Shown piece after piece: positions 7,105-13,381 of a stretch of DNA of 18,400 nt. Each line of letters opens with the position of its first letter. Within the stretch, counting starts at the first letter, position 1. Source of the stretch: Candidatus Roizmanbacteria bacterium RIFCSPHIGHO2_02_FULL_43_11 (GTDB lineage: Bacteria > Patescibacteriota > Microgenomatia > UBA1406 > HO2-37-13b); contig MFZT01000041.1 of NCBI GenBank assembly GCA_001789515.1, positions 711-19,110 on the forward strand, written 5' to 3'. Made by a program: the position numbers and the translations under genes. The notes beneath the pieces are model-generated. The model had not been told where the DNA came from, did not search any database, and saw nothing but the letters and a program-made list of their open reading frames with translations.

Positions 7105-7627
7105 TATCACACTTTCAGGAGGCGCAGGAAGCGGCAAAAGTCTGCTCTTCGGCAACCTCCGGAGTTGCCTGGAGCCTCAGGGCTGGCACTTTCTGCAGGC
7201 TGGTGAAATGATGCGCGATAAAACAAACGAGCGTTTGAATCCTGCTGCAGATCTTTTACCTGTATCGCACCATCAGTCAGTTGAGGAAAATACTCGAGAC
7301 ATCCTAACCACCAAAACCCATTTTGTGATTGATGCGTGGCTTGCAGGGTTTGTTGCTCGTGATCTACCAAAGACTCTGCGTGTACTTGTGTATATGTCTG
7401 ATGAAGATGAGCGGGCCCGGCGTGTTGCAAAGCGGGATGGTATTACACCGGACGAAGCAATGAGGCTTATTCGCGACAGAGAAGATCGCAATATTCAATT
7501 TTGGCGCTCGATATATGGAGATTATGATTTCTGGGATAGAAAATACTACCAGCTTACCATTGATTCCACATATCTTAATCCACAGAAGTGCCTACAGAGG
7601 GTACTTGATACTATGGGTCTTAAATGA
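7079..7627 (+). CDS. Cytidylate kinase-like P-loop kinase (archaeal type)
   Basis: The frame stays open back to an ATG at 7031, but the kinase fold begins at NITLSGGAGSGKS, so the ATG at 7079 (182 residues) is chosen; it overlaps rseP by 26 bases. The P-loop is GGAGSGKS. Later blocks match the archaeal-type CMP kinase pattern: a QAGEMMRD segment after the P-loop, VIDAWLAGF where the family has EGRLAGW, a lid with ARRVAKRDGITPDEA, an RDRED motif, and YGDYDF before a C-terminal YQLTIDS strand. The predicted reaction is CMP or dCMP to the diphosphate. An adenylate-kinase-like role or another small substrate cannot be excluded. The overlap suggests translational coupling to rseP. Ordinary bacterial cmk is longer, with a different insert. 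Confidence 0.7.
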   Translation: MTSSGLYDNITLSGGAGSGKSLLFGNLRSCLEPQGWHFLQAGEMMRDKTNERLNPAADLLPVSHHQSVEENTRDILTTKTHFVIDAWLAGFVARDLPKTLRVLVYMSDEDERARRVAKRDGITPDEAMRLIRDREDRNIQFWRSIYGDYDFWDRKYYQLTIDSTYLNPQKCLQRVLDTMGLK

Positions 7628-7633
7628 TATAAT
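7628..7633 (+). promoter_or_regulatory. -10 box TATAAT, leaderless layout
   Basis: A perfect TATAAT begins one base after the TGA stop of the upstream kinase gene (7625-7627) and ends eight bases before the ATG at 7642. Confidence 0.6.
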
Positions 7634-7641
7634 GCCGCGTT

Positions 7642-8190
7642 ATGATAACCGAGAGGGCATCAGCCCGGTATGACGCGCTAAGAGATAGAGAAACCCGAAG
7701 ACTAGCTTTAAAAGTTATGCAATATATTACATCTTGCATACAACACCACCTTCCTGCAGTACCCGGCGTAGATGACCGCTTCTATAATGATATCACCCGT
7801 CGAGTCAGGCTTATATTGCAGGTGGGAGCAAGAAAACACGAGAATATTGTTGTAATTTCCATCGGCCCTAGACAAGATGGTAATGGGTCCTACATTGAAT
7901 ACAAACTATCGATAATCTCTGGCACAGATAAACTGCATTCTCCGCTGGGAATGGCAGCAAGAAAATTTTCAGAAGTAGATCAGGATGAGTTGTTTGATGA
8001 GTTAAGTAATACTTGCATTGCAAAATTCAGGATGATTATTGTTACTGATCAGAACTCAGAATCAGTTCTTTATGCCGATTTACTTGGGGATCCACGTACT
8101 CCTGGACTATCCGCACTTGAATCTGATTCTCCAGATCTTGGTGAAGCATTCATGGCAGTTATTGATCTTCCAGAGATAGAACCCGCGTGA
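7642..8190 (+). CDS. Hypothetical protein, 182 aa
   Basis: Not recognised. The protein is 182 residues with no membrane segment. The N-terminal ~60 residues look helical and basic (SARYDALRDRETRRLALKVMQYI), followed by a strand-rich middle (NIVVISIGPRQDGNGSYIEYKLSII) and an acidic C-terminal tail (ESDSPDLGEAFMAVIDLPEIEPA). The C-terminal acidity and basic head suggest a nucleic-acid or ribosome-associated partner, but this is only a guess. It has its own leaderless-type -10 box and lies between the CMP kinase-like gene and proS, both of which belong to a conserved cluster, so it is probably an insertion specific to this lineage. Base composition is like its neighbours. Confidence 0.6.
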   Translation: MITERASARYDALRDRETRRLALKVMQYITSCIQHHLPAVPGVDDRFYNDITRRVRLILQVGARKHENIVVISIGPRQDGNGSYIEYKLSIISGTDKLHSPLGMAARKFSEVDQDELFDELSNTCIAKFRMIIVTDQNSESVLYADLLGDPRTPGLSALESDSPDLGEAFMAVIDLPEIEPA

Positions 8191-8209
8191 TTATTTGCTT
8201 CTGAGTCAG

Positions 8210-8215
8210 TATAAT
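8210..8215 (+). promoter_or_regulatory. proS -10 box TATAAT, leaderless layout
   Basis: A perfect TATAAT ends seven bases before the proS ATG at 8223. A weak TGATTA lies 16 bases upstream as a possible -35. No Shine-Dalgarno sequence. Confidence 0.6.
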
Positions 8216-8222
8216 ACCTCTC

Positions 8223-9674
8223 ATGCAGGATAAAAAAATGTTGCCCAAGAAGGCAGATAATATTTCTGACTGGTATCTTTCACTAATCGAACGCGCTGAT
8301 CTTGCCGACTATGGACCCGCAAAGGGCACTATTGTTATTAAACCATATGGTTATGCTCTTTGGGAGAATGCGGTGCATATTTTGGATAGCTGGTTTAAGG
8401 AAGCCGGCATCCAGAATGCCTACTTTCCATTGCTCATCCCATATAGCCTTCTTGAGCGTGAAACATCACACATACAGGGTTTTAGTCCTGAGCTTGCTGT
8501 TGTCACTCACGCGGGTGGGAAAGAACTTGCAGAGCCTCTGGTTGTCAGGCCAACATCAGAGACTGTTATGTATGAGATGTTTTCAAAATGGATTGGGTCA
8601 CATAGGGATTTGCCACTGAAAATCAATCAGTGGTGCAATGTAGTTCGTTGGGAATTGCGTACTTTTCCATTTATTCGTACCTGCGAGTTTTTGTGGCAGG
8701 AGGGTCATACGGCACATGAAACGGAAGAAGAAGCTATGGAAATGGTCCTGCAGGCCTTAGACTGGTATAAAAAATTCTATGAGGAAGTCTTTGCTATTTC
8801 GCCTTACATTGGAGAAAAAAGTGGATCTGAACGATTTGCCGGAGCAAAACGCACATTTTCAATTGAACTCGTCATGCCTGATGGTAAGGCTTTACAGGGC
8901 GCTACATCTCATTACCTTGGACAGAATTTTGCAAAACCATTTAATATTCAATTTTCCGACCGTCAGAACAAGCTGCAATATGTCCACCAAACATCGTGGG
9001 GGCTCTCAACTCGAGCTCTTGGTGGTCTCATTATGACACATGGCGATGACAATGGTCTCATCCTACCACCTCGTATTGCTCCTTATCAGGTTATCATTAT
9101 CACCATCAATTCTAAGGATCAGCAAACAGCTGCAAAGCTTCGAGCCTATGTCCGCACCATAGAGGATCAACTTGCTAAAGAAGACATTCGTATTACGACT
9201 GATTCGGATAACGATAAAACGCTTGGATACCGCATGAACGAAGCTGAAATAAAAGGCATCCCTGTGCGAATTGTTGTTGGACTAAATGAATACGATGAAA
9301 AGTATGTCACACTCTCACGTCGGGACAAACTGGAAGAAAAACAGAAAGTGAAGCTCAATGGTCTTGGGGAATATGTAAGGGACGTGCTTGAAGATATTCA
9401 GGGCTCTCTTCTGGAGAAATCAGAAAAGATGAAGCAAAATCTCACCGTGGATGTTAACAACTTTGATGAATTTAAACGTGTTATGCAGGAGGAACGAAAA
9501 TTTATCCGCGCTTACTGGGACGAGTCTGAAGTCACGGAAAAAACAATCAAGGAGAAGACAAAGGCAACGACACGTGTTGTCGAGCTTGAACATATTTCTG
9601 ACACTGATGAAGGACCTTGTGTATATACCGGCAATAAGGCCCGCCGTAAATGGCTATTCGCGCAGGCGTATTAA
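8223..9674 (+). CDS. proS: Prolyl-tRNA synthetase, archaeal/eukaryotic-type short form
   Basis: This enzyme charges tRNA-Pro with proline. At 483 residues it is the short class of ProRS: no editing insertion between motifs 2 and 3, and a C-terminal extension ending in tyrosine (RRKWLFAQAY). Class II motifs are visible: motif 1 region around AGIQNAYFPLLIP, the PTSETVMYEMFSKWI proline pocket, motif 2 in VVRWELRTFPFIRTCEFLWQ, and motif 3 in STRALGGLIMTHGDDNGL. The anticodon-binding domain follows (PYQVIIITIN onward). In related enzymes the C-terminal domain often binds zinc through cysteines; here only one remains (GPCVY), so zinc is probably not bound. proS next to rseP follows Firmicutes-like order. 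The cognate tRNA-Pro(CGG) is 6 kb downstream. Confidence 0.95.
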   Translation: MQDKKMLPKKADNISDWYLSLIERADLADYGPAKGTIVIKPYGYALWENAVHILDSWFKEAGIQNAYFPLLIPYSLLERETSHIQGFSPELAVVTHAGGKELAEPLVVRPTSETVMYEMFSKWIGSHRDLPLKINQWCNVVRWELRTFPFIRTCEFLWQEGHTAHETEEEAMEMVLQALDWYKKFYEEVFAISPYIGEKSGSERFAGAKRTFSIELVMPDGKALQGATSHYLGQNFAKPFNIQFSDRQNKLQYVHQTSWGLSTRALGGLIMTHGDDNGLILPPRIAPYQVIIITINSKDQQTAAKLRAYVRTIEDQLAKEDIRITTDSDNDKTLGYRMNEAEIKGIPVRIVVGLNEYDEKYVTLSRRDKLEEKQKVKLNGLGEYVRDVLEDIQGSLLEKSEKMKQNLTVDVNNFDEFKRVMQEERKFIRAYWDESEVTEKTIKEKTKATTRVVELEHISDTDEGPCVYTGNKARRKWLFAQAY

Positions 9675-9706
9675 ACCAGCTTTATTTTTTTCTATTGTTT
9701 TTGGTC

Positions 9707-10546
9707 ATGGCTCGAAAAATAATTATTACGCATCAATCTCCAGATTTAGATGCACTTACGAGTGTATGGCTCATTCGACGATATCGCCGAGGTTGGAAAG
9801 AGGCTGAAATAACATTTGTTCCATCCGGTTCAACTCTTACTGGTGCAGATCCAGACATTGATTCTCACATCATGCATGTTGATACTGGTTTTGGCCTTTT
9901 TGATCATCATCAAACAGCAGAATTCACTTGTGCATCTCAAAAGGTTCTTCAATTTCTTCTTCAAAAACATCTCATACGCGAGCAGGAGATTGAGGCTCTA
10001 CAACGCATCGTACATGTAGTGAACCGGTATGACCACTTTAAGGAAGCTTTGGTATCAAATGCAGACGACGATATCAATGCATTTTCCCTCAACTATATCA
10101 TTGGTGGCTTAAGAATCGATCAGGATCATGTTAACGAGCTTGTCATAATGGTTGAGAAGGCGCTTGATGGGTTGCTTTTTTTCATGAAGAGTAAGGTCAA
10201 TGCTGAAAAAGCCATCGAGGGCGGTTCAGTCATTCATACGTGGTGGGGTAAGACTCTTGTTTTAGAAACAGATAATGATACCACCATGAAGCTTGCTTTT
10301 ATGAAGGGGTTTGATATGGTTATTCGTTTTTCTCCGCATTATCGGAATGTGAGCATCAAAACTCACCCTCGCTCCCGCAAAACGCTCAAAAAATTACATC
10401 AGGCAATAGTCAAGCAAGATCAATACGCTCAGTGGTTTTACCATGTCTCTGGAAGAATGCTCTTAAATGCATCCACATCTGCAACAAAGGACATGGTCAC
10501 GAAATTCAACCTTGGCGAACTCGTAAAAATCGTTCAATCAATTTAA
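9707..10546 (+). CDS. DHH/MYG1-like putative phosphoesterase
   Basis: The protein is 279 residues from the ATG at 9707; an upstream in-frame start at 9650 would overlap proS and adds a non-family hydrophobic stretch, so it is not used. The N-terminus (KIIITHQSPDLDALTSVWLI) resembles the first metal-binding motif of DHH-type phosphoesterases, and MHVDTGFGLFDHHQT supplies the D-H-H pair followed by Q, as in MYG1/UPF0160 proteins. The C-terminal part contains WFYHVSGRMLLN, similar to the late conserved block of that group. The expected activity is metal-dependent phosphodiester hydrolysis, possibly on RNA, with substrate unknown. It follows proS by 32 bases with no clear promoter, so it may be co-transcribed. 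The subfamily is uncertain. Confidence 0.6.
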   Translation: MARKIIITHQSPDLDALTSVWLIRRYRRGWKEAEITFVPSGSTLTGADPDIDSHIMHVDTGFGLFDHHQTAEFTCASQKVLQFLLQKHLIREQEIEALQRIVHVVNRYDHFKEALVSNADDDINAFSLNYIIGGLRIDQDHVNELVIMVEKALDGLLFFMKSKVNAEKAIEGGSVIHTWWGKTLVLETDNDTTMKLAFMKGFDMVIRFSPHYRNVSIKTHPRSRKTLKKLHQAIVKQDQYAQWFYHVSGRMLLNASTSATKDMVTKFNLGELVKIVQSI

Positions 10547-10597
10547 TCAGAAATACTTGTTGATCTCACCCACCAGTAGGCTCCACAAAGTGAGCGA

Positions 10598-10626
10598 TTG
10601 CGTTTTCCTTCCTGCCACCATATAAT
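10598..10626 (+). promoter_or_regulatory. rpsU promoter (TTGCGT-17-TATAAT)
   Basis: TTGCGT (10598-10603) and TATAAT (10621-10626) are exactly 17 bases apart. Transcription should start near 10633, giving a leader of about 45 bases with a strong Shine-Dalgarno sequence, unlike the leaderless genes around it. Confidence 0.7.
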
Positions 10627-10662
10627 AGTACTGGTTACGAATTACAAATTAGAAATTTCTAA

Positions 10663-10670
10663 AGGGGGTG
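10663..10670 (+). promoter_or_regulatory. Strong Shine-Dalgarno sequence of rpsU
   Basis: AGGGGGTG ends seven bases before the ATG at 10678. It supports that ATG over the out-of-frame ATG at 10674. This is the strongest ribosome binding site in the window. Confidence 0.75.
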
Positions 10671-10677
10671 TCTATGC

Positions 10678-10878
10678 ATGGTCGTTGTAAGGAAGAAAAA
10701 GGGAGAAACGATCGACACATTAATACATCGATTTAACAGAGAGACAAAAGAAGCCAATATTAAGCAAGAGGTGGAACTCAAGGTCCGACACATTTCTAAA
10801 CCAAAACTGCGTAAGCTGAAAGCAAAATTGAAACTGCACCGTCTTGCACAAGAACGACGGGCCCGATTAAAACAGTGA
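10678..10878 (+). CDS. rpsU: 30S ribosomal protein S21
   Basis: S21 is a small basic protein of the 30S subunit near the anti-Shine-Dalgarno end of 16S rRNA. The product is 66 residues, normal size, starting VVVRKKKGETIDTLIHRFNR, which matches the S21 pattern (V-V-R-x-x-E-x-x-x-x-x-x-R-F-x-R), and ending in a lysine/arginine-rich helix. It has a full promoter and a strong Shine-Dalgarno sequence. Its TGA stop overlaps the Shine-Dalgarno sequence (GAGGAG) of the next gene, so the two are probably one operon. It is notable that the gene for the protein nearest the anti-Shine-Dalgarno has the best Shine-Dalgarno site here. Confidence 0.9.
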   Translation: MVVVRKKKGETIDTLIHRFNRETKEANIKQEVELKVRHISKPKLRKLKAKLKLHRLAQERRARLKQ

Positions 10879-10885
10879 GGAGTGT

Positions 10886-11239
10886 ATGGTGAAGATATTC
10901 AGACCATCCCGTTATAAGGTTCCTGTCAGGAAACTCGTCGCATTTGCTCAGAAAATTCTTGAGTCATATAGTGGGGGAGACTTGCTCGTCAATATTATTT
11001 TTGTTGGTAAACGAAGGATGATTGGTATTGCATCAGCGTATAAGAACGAGTTTGTTGCTCTGCCAGTGCTATCATTTGCCTTTGAGGGAACACAGGCAGA
11101 TAATTACGAGCCCCCACTTTTGGGAGAAGTTTATATTTGCTATCCGCAGGCCGTTCTTCTTGCAGCTGAGAAAGAGAAAAGTGTTGATGCTATACTTGAG
11201 CAACTGATTGAACACGGTATAAGAAATCTGGCGGGGTAG
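10886..11239 (+). CDS. YbeY-like protein lacking most of the metal-binding site
   Basis: YbeY is a zinc endoribonuclease for 16S rRNA 3' maturation and ribosome quality control. This 117-residue protein aligns by eye with YbeY over its whole length: VNIIFVGKRRMIGIASAYKNE corresponds to the family's V-D-D-x-x-M-x-x-L-N segment, ALPVLSFAFEG to PTDVLSFPFEE, and LLGEVYICYPQAVLLAAEKE to LGDIFIS-PQ-A. The zinc motif H-x3-H-x5-H should follow; here only H110 remains (EHGIRNLAG), position 114 is N, and the protein stops at 117 before the third histidine. It is therefore probably catalytically inactive or has another role. It is coupled to rpsU (SD overlaps the rpsU stop). A sequencing error at the 3' end is possible, but the next frame shows no GYDH. 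Confidence 0.7.
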   Translation: MVKIFRPSRYKVPVRKLVAFAQKILESYSGGDLLVNIIFVGKRRMIGIASAYKNEFVALPVLSFAFEGTQADNYEPPLLGEVYICYPQAVLLAAEKEKSVDAILEQLIEHGIRNLAG

Positions 11240-11275
11240 AAGGATGGAAGTATAGAGAGCATAGAAGGACGAAAG

Positions 11276-11284
11276 TTATCCACA
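11276..11284 (+). promoter_or_regulatory. DnaA box (TTATCCACA) upstream of dnaX
   Basis: A perfect match to the high-affinity DnaA box lies 89 bases upstream of the dnaX ATG and just before the repeat array. It is a single copy with no AT-rich unwinding region or box cluster, so it is more likely a regulatory site than an origin. Chance occurrence is possible. Confidence 0.4.
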
Positions 11285-11310
11285 TTTCGGTCTCAGTTCG
11301 TTTAATTCAC

Positions 11311-11372
11311 CTAGTTACAACCAGTTCATCTAGTTAAAACTAGTTCAACTAGTTATAACTAGTTATAACTAA
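11311..11372. repeat. 10-bp tandem repeat array (CTAGTTATAA family) abutting the dnaX start
   Basis: About six units with 9-10 base spacing: degenerate on the left (CTAGTTACAA, CCAGTTCAT, CTAGTTAAAA, CTAGTTCAA) and exact on the right (CTAGTTATAA twice), running straight into the dnaX ATG at 11373. The last TATAAC ends three bases before the ATG. It is the longest of three arrays in the window, each placed just before a start codon. Confidence 0.85.
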
Positions 11373-12419
11373 ATGTATTACTTAACGTACCGATCACAAT
11401 CTTTAAAGGAACTTGATCATTCGCATGTAAGAAAGCAGCTCGAGAAGATCTTGACATCCGAAACGATTCCTCATGCATTTTTATTTACCGGCCCAAAAGG
11501 CACGGGGAAGACCTCTGCAGCACGTATTGTTGCGAAAATTCTCAACGCAAAGGAGAACCTCACGTCAGTACAAACCCTGGAACCAAAACTTAAGGACGAA
11601 ACCCTGATAGCTATTGCAAAAGGGACATCTCCTGATGTTATTGAAATTGACGCAGCATCTCATAGGAAGATTGATGATGTTCGCCAGCTTATTTCTGAGC
11701 TTAAATTTGCTCCTTTGATCTCCAAGTACAAGATCTACATTATCGATGAAGTGCATATGCTCACAAAGGAGGCCTTTAATGCATTGTTGAAGAGTCTTGA
11801 GGAGCCTCCTTCTACAACTATTTTTATTCTTGCAACCACAGAGCTGGATGACCTACCTAAAACTATAACTTCACGGTGCGTTGTTGTTCACTTTGGTCAT
11901 GCTGACAAGAGAGATTTAATCGCCATGCTGAAACGTATAGTCAAGGGAGAAAAGCTCTCATGTCCTGAAGAGATCCTTTCATGCATTGCTGATTGTGCTG
12001 ATGGCTCATTTCGCGATGCTGCCAAGATGCTTGAAATGGCAGTTATGCAGCAGGCATTTTCTGTTGAAAAACTTCAAGAGGTTCTGGGAAGAGGATGGAG
12101 CACAGACGAGCTGCTTGGTATTTTGGATACTGGGACGCTGAAAGAAACACTTACGTGGATAGAAGATGCTGCAGCAAAAAATGCAAATTTTCGCCTTTTG
12201 ATTGAGTCGCTCCTTTCCCTGTTACATACAATACTCATTCAGAAAAATGGGATTGATGTTGAACTGACAAAAACGTATAATTTCAGTATTAAAGATGTAG
12301 CCGTACTGATCGGGCTTTTGCAGCGAGCATATCAAGAAATGAAGTATTCGCCAATTCAGTCATTGCCACTTGAGCTTGTTGTGATTGAGTTTACTGACCA
12401 CAAGGCTAAAGGTGTTTAA
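11373..12419 (+). CDS. dnaX: DNA polymerase III gamma subunit (DnaX, short, no tau region)
   Basis: DnaX is the ATPase of the clamp loader that places the beta clamp on DNA. The product is 348 residues: AAA+ domain with Walker A GPKGTGKT (40-47), Walker B IIDEVHML (D125-E126), sensor 1 ILATTE, and the SRC arginine-finger motif, followed by the lid and a collar domain. Two things differ from the textbook enzyme. The four-cysteine zinc module normally between Walker A and Walker B is gone (that span has no cysteine), and there is no tau extension for contacting the polymerase and helicase. There is no Shine-Dalgarno sequence; the start abuts a tandem repeat. dnaX-ybaB-recR is a conserved order in bacteria. 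Confidence 0.92.
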   Translation: MYYLTYRSQSLKELDHSHVRKQLEKILTSETIPHAFLFTGPKGTGKTSAARIVAKILNAKENLTSVQTLEPKLKDETLIAIAKGTSPDVIEIDAASHRKIDDVRQLISELKFAPLISKYKIYIIDEVHMLTKEAFNALLKSLEEPPSTTIFILATTELDDLPKTITSRCVVVHFGHADKRDLIAMLKRIVKGEKLSCPEEILSCIADCADGSFRDAAKMLEMAVMQQAFSVEKLQEVLGRGWSTDELLGILDTGTLKETLTWIEDAAAKNANFRLLIESLLSLLHTILIQKNGIDVELTKTYNFSIKDVAVLIGLLQRAYQEMKYSPIQSLPLELVVIEFTDHKAKGV

Positions 12420-12443
12420 GCATTATCAGTTATTGAAAGTCGT

Positions 12444-12716
12444 ATGATTAATCCATTGAAAGGACTTGGAGACCTTCAGAAAATGCAGCAGCAGGCCCAG
12501 CAGATGCAGAGAGCTCTTCAGGATGAGGAGGTTGTTGTCGATCGCCCCGAAACTGGAGTGCGTGTCGTATTGCGTGGGGACCAGCAGGTTAAGGAGGTAG
12601 TTATTGATGGTATTCTCGAGAACCGAGTTGCTGATGCAATTAATGAGGCTGTTAAAAAGACCCAAGAGCTTGCCGCGCGTAAATTCATTGAGATGAGCCA
12701 GCAGGATCAGGGATGA
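12444..12716 (+). CDS. YbaB/EbfC nucleoid-associated protein
   Basis: YbaB/EbfC proteins are small DNA-binding dimers found between dnaX and recR in most bacteria, where they are thought to shape the nucleoid or aid recombination. This one is 90 residues, slightly shorter than the usual 100-110. The N-terminal helix is rich in Gln and Met (LGDLQKMQQQAQQMQRALQ), then the beta core (VVLRGDQQVKEVVIDG) and a C-terminal helix (AINEAVKKTQELAARKF). The product ends shortly after and lacks the glycine/proline-rich tail of longer members. It lies 24 bases after dnaX and 12 bases before recR, so the three are most likely one operon. Confidence 0.92.
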   Translation: MINPLKGLGDLQKMQQQAQQMQRALQDEEVVVDRPETGVRVVLRGDQQVKEVVIDGILENRVADAINEAVKKTQELAARKFIEMSQQDQG

Positions 12717-12728
12717 GCATGACTGCGT

Positions 12729-13349
12729 ATGAAGATTCCTAAGGACCTACAACAGGTTATTGATTTTTTTGAGAAACTTCCCGGAATTGGCCCAAAGTCG
12801 GCAAAGCGGCTTGGTTTCTACCTTCTGCGAATGCCTCAAGCTGATCTTGAAAAGGTTGGCGGGAATCTTGCTCACTTGAAGTCTTCCACGCATTACTGCG
12901 CGCGATGCTTAAATTTATCTGAAGATGAGTTGTGCTCTATATGTACTGATCCAGGGCGTGACCCTGGTGTGATTTCCGTTGTTGAGGATGTACTGGATCT
13001 TATCTCATTTGAAACAGGCAATCATTACACAGGCGTGTACCACGTCTTGCACGGCCGCATTGATCCACTGAACTATGTTGGACCTGATGATATCTTTATT
13101 CCACAACTTATTGAGCGTATAAAAAACGAACGAGGAACTTTGAAGGAAATCATTCTAGCCACAAATCCGAATACTGAAGGGGAGGCTACAGCAATGTTTA
13201 TCAAACAAAGATTGCATGAAACACTAAACGGCAACTTTGACTCTCTGAAGATTACTCGTCTTGCATATGGTCTGCCCATTGGCGCAGACCTTGAATATGC
13301 CGACTACATGACTATTAAGCATTCTCTGGAAGGCCGTCGGGACTTTTAG
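12729..13349 (+). CDS. recR: Recombination mediator RecR
   Basis: RecR works with RecO (and RecF) to load RecA onto SSB-coated gaps. The product is 206 residues, the standard length. In order: the helix-hairpin-helix LPGIGPKSAKRLG (17-29); a four-cysteine zinc finger with C57, C60, C69 and C72; the Toprim domain starting VISVVEDVLDL (about 81-91); the ATNPNTEGEATA segment; and the C-terminal TRLAYGLPIGADLEYAD Walker-like motif that ends most RecR proteins. All key residues are present. It is the last gene of dnaX-ybaB-recR and converges with the RNase J gene on the other strand, with 32 bases between the two stops and no obvious terminator hairpin there. Confidence 0.96.
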   Translation: MKIPKDLQQVIDFFEKLPGIGPKSAKRLGFYLLRMPQADLEKVGGNLAHLKSSTHYCARCLNLSEDELCSICTDPGRDPGVISVVEDVLDLISFETGNHYTGVYHVLHGRIDPLNYVGPDDIFIPQLIERIKNERGTLKEIILATNPNTEGEATAMFIKQRLHETLNGNFDSLKITRLAYGLPIGADLEYADYMTIKHSLEGRRDF

Positions 13350-13381
13350 TGCTCAGGCGACAATGAAAACAGGCTCTCTTT

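Noticed and set aside
9650..9706. N-terminal membrane segment on the DHH/MYG1-like protein
   Set aside because: It appears only if the start at 9650 inside proS is used; the family start fits 9707.
11311..11372. Possible CRISPR array
   Set aside because: The units are 9-10 bp and directly tandem with no unique spacers, and no cas gene is present.
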